Below are positions 45,810 through 54,200 of a stretch of 58,553 bases of DNA, piece by piece (positions within the stretch are counted from its first letter, which is position 1; the number at the start of each line of letters is the position of its first letter). The notes under the pieces are model-generated. The model searched no databases. It worked only from the letters and a program-made list of their open reading frames with translations, and was not told the DNA's origin. The stretch is from positions 1-58,553 of IMG/VR virus record IMGVR_UViG_3300025000_000115, one strand, 5' to 3'. Both the position numbers and the translations under genes were made by a program. The DNA is from a virus.

Positions 45810-47461
45810 TAGAACTCTATCCCGATTTTACTCATGGCGTCGATTCCTTTAGTCGCTTTCTCCATCACATCGCCTTCGTACTTAACGTCCTCACCTTGTA
45901 CCATCTCGGCGTACTTAACGGCCATCTCACAGGCTTCTTCAGCAGTCTTACCGAATCCGATAGCACCGCCGAAAAATCCGCCGTTTCCGTTTGGCACTAT
46001 ATAGTATTTTCCGTCTTTAATGCAATGGTTTTTCAGCCGAATATATCGTGCCGCTTCAGCAGGAAATTCAATCGGCAACCAGTGATCATCTTCCAACCAA
46101 CCGCTTGTCAGAATTATCTCGGCGCAATACGTGTGATGCGGTGTGAGTACCGGCATTCTGCCATTTGCCAAGTCCCATAACGCCTGTGCATAGCAGTGCA
46201 TCTCATAAACCTCCACCATCAGCTCACCGGGTGGGCTAGGAACTCGCATTGTCGGGTCGATGTAATGACCCTCCGTCTTATTGACGCACCGCACCTCAGT
46301 CGAATAGTGGCCTGCCAGACCGAGTTTTGCCAGTATCGGTTCCATCGCTTCGTTCACATGTTGGAGGATTTCGGGCTGTACGGGAAACACCTTACCGAGA
46401 TATCCGGCATCCTTCATCTCTAAGCCACAGAGTGAATTATCAGGCACCTTACCGGCAAGACTCAGGGTATCAGTTCCTATCTCTCCTACCGAGTCAATAC
46501 GATGCTGCACAATGAATACCTGCGAATCGGTATGTCGTCCTAATCTGCATTCCAAGTCGTGCAACCAGACTGACGACAGGAAGCTACCGAGCCATTTTTT
46601 CGTTTCCATCAGACCACGATGATGGGATATTTTAATAAAACACTCGCCAGACGGCTTGTCTGCGAGGTATTTACTCAGTGCCTTGGTGCCGACCAGTCGT
46701 TCAGTCTTGGCGACCGGCAGACCAGCAGCTTTCAGTTCCTGCTGGAAGAACCACTTATCCAGCTCCAAACGGTCGGCATCACCTGACCCGCAGACTTTAA
46801 AGCCGTCAGCACGAAGCTGTGACTGCATACCGCTGAAACCGACATCAGGGAAGAAGAATAAGGTTTTAAGCGGGTCGGGTTTATCGTCCAGAAACTGTTT
46901 GAACGTCGCTCTACCTTCGTCCTCCACGCTCCATGAACTATAAATCCGTTCGACGCCGGGTAGTCCGGTACCGATACAGTCGCGGTCAGTATTCGGGTAT
47001 GCTTCGATATTCGGCACGAGTAGCAGAACACGCTCAAACGATTCGGTTAGCTTCTCGGCTATGGATATATTCAACCCATGATCGATCATCACAAGAGTAA
47101 TCTGACTGAGTGGCGTTTCCTCGGTGACGTCCTGTGGCGTGAGTCCCTGCTTTCGTTCCTCCGCCGTTATACGCATAACAATACCCTTTGCAGCCGCGTA
47201 GATATGCGAGTGCAGACCTTCAGCAGGAACCTTACGATGAACTTTCGCGTAAATGTCAGGTTCAAACCGTCTGAGCCACGACATCGCCTGGGAGCGGGAC
47301 AACCACATGCGCTCGTTGTCGGATGGTATAAAGCCGTGAGCGTTATCATTACGGACGTGTAGGCCGTGACGAGTCTTGATATGGTCGTGGTTTTCGTCGA
47401 TAGCCCCAGGATAAATTCGAGTACCTACTCGAACCGCTGGTTTAAGGTGTGCTGCTGGCAT
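45809..47461 (-). CDS. ATP-grasp ligase-like protein
   Basis: This 550 aa protein has an N-terminal domain of unknown type, then an ATP-grasp-like part: LFFFPDVGFSGMQSQLRADGF, in two turns, KWFFQQELKAAGLPVAKTER, and KPSGECFIKISHH as the ATP-binding lysine strand. YSTEVRCVNKTEGHYIDPTMRV resembles the metal-binding strand of phosphoribosylamine-glycine ligases. ATP-grasp enzymes join a carboxylate to an amine. The substrate is unknown. It overlaps the last 20 bases of the ejection gene, an odd place for a ligase. Confidence 0.75.
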   Translation of the reverse strand: MPAAHLKPAVRVGTRIYPGAIDENHDHIKTRHGLHVRNDNAHGFIPSDNERMWLSRSQAMSWLRRFEPDIYAKVHRKVPAEGLHSHIYAAAKGIVMRITAEERKQGLTPQDVTEETPLSQITLVMIDHGLNISIAEKLTESFERVLLLVPNIEAYPNTDRDCIGTGLPGVERIYSSWSVEDEGRATFKQFLDDKPDPLKTLFFFPDVGFSGMQSQLRADGFKVCGSGDADRLELDKWFFQQELKAAGLPVAKTERLVGTKALSKYLADKPSGECFIKISHHRGLMETKKWLGSFLSSVWLHDLECRLGRHTDSQVFIVQHRIDSVGEIGTDTLSLAGKVPDNSLCGLEMKDAGYLGKVFPVQPEILQHVNEAMEPILAKLGLAGHYSTEVRCVNKTEGHYIDPTMRVPSPPGELMVEVYEMHCYAQALWDLANGRMPVLTPHHTYCAEIILTSGWLEDDHWLPIEFPAEAARYIRLKNHCIKDGKYYIVPNGNGGFFGGAIGFGKTAEEACEMAVKYAEMVQGEDVKYEGDVMEKATKGIDAMSKIGIEF

Positions 47462-50066
47462 CAGACTGCTCCTGTGGTGGTTGAGTAGCTGTTACGGCAA
47501 GCTGACGGATAAACGGTGTGAGATATTTCTGAGCGGCAGCACCTACATTGGCAGGTTTCGCTTTGGCTACTTTCATGAGTGCTTCACGAGCGTCCTTATT
47601 GAATACTGCCTCACGTAACAGCGCATCAATCTGTGCTCTCTGTACTGCTAACCTGCCTTTGAACAGACTTCCTATAAGACCCTCTGTTGCGCTATAAGTC
47701 CAACCGTGACCACTCATAACGGAGAGTAGCTGGACTAATTTCTTGCCGACACCCACTGCTGTGTCGCCGGTTGCTTTTTCCATAGTCGTCGAACCACCAA
47801 CTGCTGAAACATTTTTATTGCGACCAATAATACGCAGCGCCTCGGCGTAATCCTTTAGACCTTGCATCGCCTCAGAGTTCAAGCCGTAGGTTTCTCTCAT
47901 CGCTGGTGCCATTTTACGCATTAACTTGTACGCCTGAATGGCTGTCATTTCAGGCGTACCAAGAGCGTCAAACTTGCCAGTTGCTTCCAGAGCATTTTCG
48001 ATAGAACGCGGAATCTGGTCTTTGATCACCTGTTTGACTGAACTGGTAAGACCTAATTCATGCAACACATCAGCATTTTGTCTTAGGAACGCCCTGGCTC
48101 CTGGTATATTCATAATACCCGTGTTGGTATCTACAATACCGGGTGAACTAATCATCTTTTCGATTACAGCAGGCATTGCTTGTCTGGCAGCTTTCTGTCT
48201 ACCAACCAACATACGCTCGGGTAAATTCATCACATCGCCTGTAACCGGGTCAAGAGTACCTTTAGGTGGTATAAGTGACCGGTACAGGTCTTTAGCACCT
48301 GTTCTCGTAGTCAAGAAGCGGGGCGCAACGCTTTCATTAATCACGCGCCTTCCGCTGGCTTGATTACCTTGTGCGAGAACGTCCTGCACTGCCCCACGGT
48401 AATATTTCTTAAACACTTCTTCATGACTGTATTTCTTAGCTGCTGAGTAGGCTTTTGCCACGTCGTCTGCTGGTTCGGCAGCGTCAAGCTGTTGCTGGAG
48501 GGCAGTGTGCCGTGTGGTTAGACCTTCCAGTTTGGGGTCAGCGACACCCCCACCCACCATCGGCACCGGTTCGTCAGGATAGAATTTCTTAAACTCAGTG
48601 GTCAGCTTCTCCAGATGCGCTTTATCCGTCATGCCTGTAGACGGCATGAATGACCCTTGTTTCGCTTGTACGGCTTTCATCAGAGCCATTTTATCCGGTG
48701 TGCCGCCGCTTGCCTGCTGTGCTGCAATCTGCTCGTCGATCATAGCTATGTCGGCCTTCAGCCGTGACGGTATGATAACCTTACCGCCTGACACCATTAT
48801 GTCGCCACGATCTGCTGCCTCACCAATGGCGTTAAAGTCATCTCTCACTGCTTTGCGTAGGGTTTCCAAGTGACCTGCTGTCTCGGCGTCGTTGGCCCCA
48901 TGCGCTTTTTTAATAGCCTTACCCAATGACCGTTCGACGCTCTGTAAGCCTTGTGTGTTATTATTCTTACTTAGTTCTTCGTTGATATAATCCTGCATAC
49001 TGTCTACAACTTTACGAGAGTCAGCAGGCATTGCTTTACCTCTTACTTCTCGCCCAACACGTGAGAGATTTTCAGCAGGTATCGGGTAGTCAGGCACTTT
49101 CGCCCATACTGCTTTTTGAGCAGCCTTAGCCGCTGTTTTCTGATCGCTGATTGCCTTGACGATGTTTGACCCGGTTATGTCTCGTGACTGTACTGACGGT
49201 AACGGTGCACCAGGACCTAACTTATTTTTAAGGTTACTTGTGGCGTCTTTTCGTATCACGGCGTCATTGTCGATCAGCAATTCACCAAATGACGGTTCGT
49301 TACCGACTGAAACATCTTTCGACGCTCTTGCTTGCTCAAATTTACGAGCGTTGAAGTTATCGGTTGTCTGACCGGGTGTCGGCTGTGCTTTTGTGCCAAT
49401 CCGATTCATAACTGCTTCGGTTTCCGCTTGTCTGAGTTTGTTCTTTTCAGCAGACTTTGCACTTGGTGTATACACTTGGTCGTATTCTTCTGCCGCCCTA
49501 AGTCGAGTACGCTTGGCACGTAGCGGCATACCTTTTCGACTTGCATCAACCAGACCATTTACCACACGACCAGCAACCTTACCGGCAATCTGTCCACCCA
49601 TCTCTATTTCGGCACCGGTCTTCAACTTATTGACTACATTGCCGACTTCCTCACCGGCTGTGCGTGGTCGGTATTTCGGATTGGATAATTCACCGGGTAT
49701 AAACGGCTGACGGACCTGAGTGGCTGACGGACCTTCTATTATGTCGGTTGCCTGGCTACCCATACCGTAACCGAGTGCTGAACCAGCGACAGTACCGGCA
49801 GCCGTACCGAGTACAGGCACCGCGCTACCACCGGCTGCACCGATAATGCCACCGGCAACCATACCAGCACCTTCGAGTATCGGTCGGGCGTATCTAGCGA
49901 CTGTCTTGCGGGAGGGTAACGCTTCCTTGACTCGCTGCATGACACCTTTGGGCGGTAGAACACGTTTGCCGCGTGAATGCGACGACATGGTGTTGAGCAC
50001 CGGTTCGTCAGGCTCCCATCCGGCAATTGCTGGTTTATCAGGTTCCCAACCAGGGATAGTAGCCAC
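47442..50066 (-). CDS. Large ejection (pilot) protein
   Basis: This 874 aa protein is mostly helical and charged. A glycine-zipper, hydrophobic segment near residues 65-105 (GAGMVAGGIIGAAGGSAVP; VAGSALGYGMGSQ) could insert in membrane. The remainder contains long helices and basic loops. It is the largest of three proteins next to the neck and tail genes, like P22 gp16/gp20, which are expelled with DNA. No lytic transglycosylase motif is found. Confidence 0.75.
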   Translation of the reverse strand: MATIPGWEPDKPAIAGWEPDEPVLNTMSSHSRGKRVLPPKGVMQRVKEALPSRKTVARYARPILEGAGMVAGGIIGAAGGSAVPVLGTAAGTVAGSALGYGMGSQATDIIEGPSATQVRQPFIPGELSNPKYRPRTAGEEVGNVVNKLKTGAEIEMGGQIAGKVAGRVVNGLVDASRKGMPLRAKRTRLRAAEEYDQVYTPSAKSAEKNKLRQAETEAVMNRIGTKAQPTPGQTTDNFNARKFEQARASKDVSVGNEPSFGELLIDNDAVIRKDATSNLKNKLGPGAPLPSVQSRDITGSNIVKAISDQKTAAKAAQKAVWAKVPDYPIPAENLSRVGREVRGKAMPADSRKVVDSMQDYINEELSKNNNTQGLQSVERSLGKAIKKAHGANDAETAGHLETLRKAVRDDFNAIGEAADRGDIMVSGGKVIIPSRLKADIAMIDEQIAAQQASGGTPDKMALMKAVQAKQGSFMPSTGMTDKAHLEKLTTEFKKFYPDEPVPMVGGGVADPKLEGLTTRHTALQQQLDAAEPADDVAKAYSAAKKYSHEEVFKKYYRGAVQDVLAQGNQASGRRVINESVAPRFLTTRTGAKDLYRSLIPPKGTLDPVTGDVMNLPERMLVGRQKAARQAMPAVIEKMISSPGIVDTNTGIMNIPGARAFLRQNADVLHELGLTSSVKQVIKDQIPRSIENALEATGKFDALGTPEMTAIQAYKLMRKMAPAMRETYGLNSEAMQGLKDYAEALRIIGRNKNVSAVGGSTTMEKATGDTAVGVGKKLVQLLSVMSGHGWTYSATEGLIGSLFKGRLAVQRAQIDALLREAVFNKDAREALMKVAKAKPANVGAAAQKYLTPFIRQLAVTATQPPQEQSDASSTP

Positions 50067-51899
50067 TTATAGCCTCCTGCCCGTTGCCTGTGAGAAGAAC
50101 GATTTGCCACCGTCAGTTGTGTAAGCCGGTTCACCGTGATACTTACCGGTCTGTGCGCCTGCCGGTATTTTACTGCCTGTGGGTTTGGGTGCAGGTGACG
50201 CCTGTGGTGCAGCAACACCCTTTCCGAGATGCTGCCTCATCTCCTCATACACTTCTTTTTGCGAATTGAGAGAGTCTTTCATCAAACCACGGAACTGCGT
50301 AAACTTCTGATCGATCATTGCAGGGTTATCTTTGAGTACGCTGATCAGGTCGTTTGTGTTCTTCATGGCCGAATCTGTAGGAGCCGCGCCGGTCGTCTGC
50401 CGTGTGACCACACGGGTATATTCGATCATTGTCTCGTAAGCTACTGCCTCGGCGGTTCCTGGTGCTGGCGCGCCCATACCCTTTTTCATCCGATTGACTA
50501 CACCGTTTAACATTGGCACAGTGCCATTACCGAGCTGCTTGAATAATCCGTGTAGCCGGGTAAGGTTCTTCTGTGCTTGTAGTTCGCTGCCTTCCAGATT
50601 CGCTATCAGGCCTTTCTGCTTGCTCATTGCTGCTACATTGGCTTTCACGTCGGCTCCGGCAGCAAATAGCTCCGGCAGCGTCATACCGGCGTCCCTGGCT
50701 ATTTCAGACACGCGGGCGAACGCCTTTTCTCTAACGTTATCGCCACCCTTACTGCGACCCATGCCAGGAGGTAATTTACCGTAAAATGCTAGATACTGAG
50801 CGGCGAACTCTACAGCGTCACTCGGTTTGCCCTTATTCAGAGCACCCATCACCTTACCTTCAGACGGTATTCCTGCTGACGATCCGCCACCGTTTTTCAC
50901 ACTTGGCTTGACATCTCGTCCGTGGTAAGGCTGACCGTCTACGAACTTTTCGCCTCTTTTATTGGTGAAGATCATCTTACCGCCGGGTGTAATCATACCT
51001 GATCGGGTAAGCTCGTTGAGTTTCGCGTCTTCTTTGGTGGCCGTCAGTTTTTGTTCCTCTAACGCCTTAAATGTATCAGCCATACTGTACGCCAACAACG
51101 GACTAAACCGTTTAGGCGCTGTTTCGGCAGCTTTTGCAAGTCCCGGTATCTGACCCATATCCTGGATCATCTGCGAGTACATCGGCTGAAGAGTCTCGAT
51201 TGCCTGCTGTTCCGGTATGCCTGACGCCACCATTGCCTCGTATTTCTGAGTCAACGGGGTCTGTGCTCTGGCAATTGGTTCAATCATGGAAGTAAGCTCT
51301 AACTGCTGTTCTTTGTTGAGTTTACCCTGTTCCACGGCAACTTTCAGCATACCGAGCTGTTCTGTAGACCGCTTGATTTTTATGCCGTCGCTCTGTGCCA
51401 TTGCACCAGTCATAAGTCTGCTGTACTCGGCGTCGTCAATCTTGCCACTCTCACGGAGGCCTTTATACGACTGCATTTGTGTCTGAAGCATCTGCTCGTC
51501 GGTGGGTGGTTGTGGTTGCGCGGCAGGCGTTCCCATAGGCTGAGCGCCTGCTGGAGGTGTAGTTGCCATATTAGCAACCTGACCGTACATTCCGCCAGGG
51601 ACAGGCGGTGGTACGAGGTTATTCTGTATGGGTGCTGGCTGTGGTTGGGTGGGTGCTGGTTGTGGTTGAGTGGCAACGGGCTGCTGCGGCTGCTGTTGAA
51701 CGAGTAGATTACGTCCCACGTCACTGTCGATCATTTTATTGACTTCCAGCATACGCAAAGCGTCTTGATTTTTCATATACGCCAGACGATTTTGAGTCGC
51801 ATAGACAGGCATTTCTGAGGCAAAAATCTGCCTGCGTTCACCTTCCTGCTGACCGGCAACTCCACCCTGAAGTACGTTCCAAGAAGTCATTTCAGACAT
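50067..51899 (-). CDS. Ejection (pilot) protein
   Basis: This 610 aa protein has a Gln/Pro-rich first 150 residues (QQPQQPVATQPQPAPTQ), then helical segments and a basic Pro-rich tail. It is placed between the gp7-like and the 874 aa protein, the position of P22 gp20/gp16. It should form part of the injected conduit. No enzyme motif is seen. Confidence 0.72.
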   Translation of the reverse strand: MSEMTSWNVLQGGVAGQQEGERRQIFASEMPVYATQNRLAYMKNQDALRMLEVNKMIDSDVGRNLLVQQQPQQPVATQPQPAPTQPQPAPIQNNLVPPPVPGGMYGQVANMATTPPAGAQPMGTPAAQPQPPTDEQMLQTQMQSYKGLRESGKIDDAEYSRLMTGAMAQSDGIKIKRSTEQLGMLKVAVEQGKLNKEQQLELTSMIEPIARAQTPLTQKYEAMVASGIPEQQAIETLQPMYSQMIQDMGQIPGLAKAAETAPKRFSPLLAYSMADTFKALEEQKLTATKEDAKLNELTRSGMITPGGKMIFTNKRGEKFVDGQPYHGRDVKPSVKNGGGSSAGIPSEGKVMGALNKGKPSDAVEFAAQYLAFYGKLPPGMGRSKGGDNVREKAFARVSEIARDAGMTLPELFAAGADVKANVAAMSKQKGLIANLEGSELQAQKNLTRLHGLFKQLGNGTVPMLNGVVNRMKKGMGAPAPGTAEAVAYETMIEYTRVVTRQTTGAAPTDSAMKNTNDLISVLKDNPAMIDQKFTQFRGLMKDSLNSQKEVYEEMRQHLGKGVAAPQASPAPKPTGSKIPAGAQTGKYHGEPAYTTDGGKSFFSQATGRRL

Positions 51900-51911
51900 T
51901 GTGTCACCTCT

Positions 51912-52805
51912 TTAGTACAAGTCGCCAGCGTACATGTCGGTGCCAGCATACGAACCACCTGTGACACCACCATACCCATTGCTGTTGGAATACGCATCGC
52001 CGAAACCGTAATTATTTGCCTGTTGCTGTTGTAACGCATTATTATAGTTATAAGTCTTCAACCCACTCATGAGCTGATTGTTGACGCTGTTACTTGCGTT
52101 ACTGAACCCCGACTGTATGTTGTTCCCGATCTGTGTAGCGGCGTTTGTTCCCATAATACCTGAGTTTACAGCAGAACTCAGTAAGTTATTACCCATGTTC
52201 GTTGCTGTCGCCAGACCATAGGAACCCAACTGGTTACTGGCTGTCTGACCTGTGCCAGCGATACCTGACAGGCGGTTGAATATAGTGTTTTGATTATTGA
52301 GTTGCGAGTTATACTCATCGAGTTGTTGCTGATATATGCGGTTGTATGCAGCACCGTACTCCTGACTACCTGCCTGTTGGCCGTAATTAACCAGTGCCGT
52401 GCCAAGATTGCCTGAACCAAGATTACCAGCGGCAGAACCAGCAGCGGTAAGCGCGTTCACGCCTTGCTGTGTTCGGAATGCGTAGCCGGGGTCTTGCTGC
52501 ACTTGTGCTGGATTAAATTGAAACGTCGGCACGGTGGAAAACTGACCGCCTTGTGACATACCGGAAGACAATTGATTAACCGCACTCGTGCCAGCAGCAA
52601 CCCACGGAGCCTGTGCTTCTCTCTGCAAGTCGAGTTCTCGCTGCTGTAAAGCGTTGGCATTGGTGGCAGCAAGTGTATTGGCATTGGTGGCCTTGTCTGA
52701 CGCTGCTCGCGATTCTTTTGCCGACGCTATGGCACCGATCCACGAGACATCACCCATCATAACCCAAAACGGAGCCAGCAATATTCGTCGTATCCAGTTT
52801 TTCAT
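51912..52805 (-). CDS. DNA transfer protein, P22 gp7-like
   Basis: This is a 297 aa protein with a hydrophobic N-terminus (RRILLAPFWVMMGDVSW), then a helical repeat (ANTLAATNANALQQREL) and a Gln/Asn/Gly-rich body with short LGSGNLG and NYGQQAG words typical of gp7-like ejection proteins. Its AAGGAG ribosome site supports the first ATG. P22 gp7 is cleaved and ejected with the DNA; here the first residues may be removed. Confidence 0.8.
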   Translation of the reverse strand: MKNWIRRILLAPFWVMMGDVSWIGAIASAKESRAASDKATNANTLAATNANALQQRELDLQREAQAPWVAAGTSAVNQLSSGMSQGGQFSTVPTFQFNPAQVQQDPGYAFRTQQGVNALTAAGSAAGNLGSGNLGTALVNYGQQAGSQEYGAAYNRIYQQQLDEYNSQLNNQNTIFNRLSGIAGTGQTASNQLGSYGLATATNMGNNLLSSAVNSGIMGTNAATQIGNNIQSGFSNASNSVNNQLMSGLKTYNYNNALQQQQANNYGFGDAYSNSNGYGGVTGGSYAGTDMYAGDLY

Positions 52806-52806
52806 A

Positions 52807-53268
52807 TCACAACTCCTTGTGCCACTGTAACCCGGTTGCTGTGTAACCCTGTTTTTCCAGCAGACGACCTGTTGCCCCGGCTTTTAATCGTGTTCCCATT
52901 GCCGAAAGAATTGCCCCCTTTTCTCTCAGGTGTTTATCCGCAAGTGCTACCAGTTCCGACATTATCTTTATCCGGCGAAATGGACTCAGCTCAGGGTCCG
53001 TATGGAGAATTATCTCCTGTGCGACCGCAATTTTACGCTGATAAAATGTGGTTCGCAATATAATTGCGTAAATCACTCCAATTATTTTACCATGCGCCTG
53101 TGTGACTATCAGTACACTGTCTGGTCCGTTACAGGCAGCAAGCATGTCGGCGGCATGTTCTTCCTCGAATATGCCCACCAGTGGGCCGAATGCTATTTCA
53201 TCGTAATACGCCCGACTGACGGCAGCTATCCGTGGTATGTCTGTCTCGCGGGCGAGTCTGGTTATCAT
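52807..53268 (-). CDS. GNAT acetyltransferase
   Basis: This 153 aa protein has the GNAT fold order: ITRLARETDIPRIAAVSRAY at the start, IIGVIYAIILRTTFYQRKIAVAQEIIL strands in two turns, EIILHTDPELSP (motif A), and KQGYTATGLQW at the end. Such phage GNATs near ejection genes acetylate unknown targets. It overlaps the radical SAM gene by four bases, so the two are coupled. Confidence 0.85.
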   Translation of the reverse strand: MITRLARETDIPRIAAVSRAYYDEIAFGPLVGIFEEEHAADMLAACNGPDSVLIVTQAHGKIIGVIYAIILRTTFYQRKIAVAQEIILHTDPELSPFRRIKIMSELVALADKHLREKGAILSAMGTRLKAGATGRLLEKQGYTATGLQWHKEL

Positions 53269-54200
53269 ATCGACTCATTAACTATCATCGCTTTCACGAA
53301 ATCCATTATGCGCCCATCCTTCGTCGTGTAGGTCGGTGGCATGTCTACGTCGTTCAAGTCAATATTGTCGATGTTATACCACTTGATTATTGCATATCGT
53401 ACACCGTTAAACGTCAGACGGTAATACGATATCTTGCCTGACGGTGCAAGTACCAGCTCACCTGGATGATTGCCGAACCACTTGATGACATCCGATACGA
53501 AGATGTCGGCGTTATTGCGCTCGTTCCACACTTTAGATGCTATTTTGATTCGCACCACACTGAACAACTCGTGATAATCTTCAGCAAGGGTGACGACAGC
53601 AGGCAGTTCTTCAAGACTGTCAATCACGAAGAAAATAGTGTCGAACTTGACGCGGTGTGACACTATATTAGCGATTACTGCCGGAAACCAGCGAGCTTCC
53701 TTATGATACGACAAACCGATCTGTACGACGCCGGTATGGTCGGTAAGGCGGTTAAGATACTCTCTGAATCCTAACCCGCTGTCTTCCAGACCGTAACCGT
53801 TGGTCAGCATGTACGCAGGGCCGATCTGCTGCACTCGATCAATTATCGCGAATATTTCAGGATGCAGCGTCGGCTCGCCGCCGGTCAGGATATACGGTCC
53901 AGGTGCCTGACGGCAATTTTCCAGTATGGTTTCCACCGGTATGTCTGACTGACCTCTCTCATAAAAGCAGTATTTGCAGTTAATGTTGCATCGGGTCGTC
54001 ACATCGACCAGGTGTCCAGCGTAAATCTGGTCAGGGTTTTGTTCACAGTGCTGGAAAAACGACGAGTCGGACTCCAGCAGACCGACAGTCATGCCGTGGT
54101 CAGGACAACTCTTTGCAATTATCGCCTGCCCTCCATCGCTACAAACGACCGCCTGAACCTCCTTGTAACAGGTGTTACATAGACTTCTGGTCACTCTCAT
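53265..54200 (-). CDS. Radical SAM enzyme with N-terminal Cys cluster
   Basis: This 311 aa protein has the radical SAM cluster Cys71-x3-Cys75-x2-Cys78 (TRCNINCKYCFYERG), the SAM-binding GGE at ILTGGEPTLHPE, and NGYG and IGLSYHKEAR strands. The N-terminus SLCNTCYKEVQAVVC, SCPDHGMTVG recalls the Cys-rich start (SLCPxC...CPxHG) of MJ0619-type radical SAM proteins, which include lipid-modifying enzymes. The substrate is unknown. It lies between the neck protein and the acetyltransferase in the late operon. Confidence 0.9.
   Translation of the reverse strand: MRVTRSLCNTCYKEVQAVVCSDGGQAIIAKSCPDHGMTVGLLESDSSFFQHCEQNPDQIYAGHLVDVTTRCNINCKYCFYERGQSDIPVETILENCRQAPGPYILTGGEPTLHPEIFAIIDRVQQIGPAYMLTNGYGLEDSGLGFREYLNRLTDHTGVVQIGLSYHKEARWFPAVIANIVSHRVKFDTIFFVIDSLEELPAVVTLAEDYHELFSVVRIKIASKVWNERNNADIFVSDVIKWFGNHPGELVLAPSGKISYYRLTFNGVRYAIIKWYNIDNIDLNDVDMPPTYTTKDGRIMDFVKAMIVNESI

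Noticed and set aside
53265-54200. A known RiPP-type biosynthetic cluster (radical SAM, ATP-grasp, acetyltransferase, peptidase)
   Set aside because: The genes are separated by large virion genes and no precursor peptide was found. It is kept only as a speculation in the findings.
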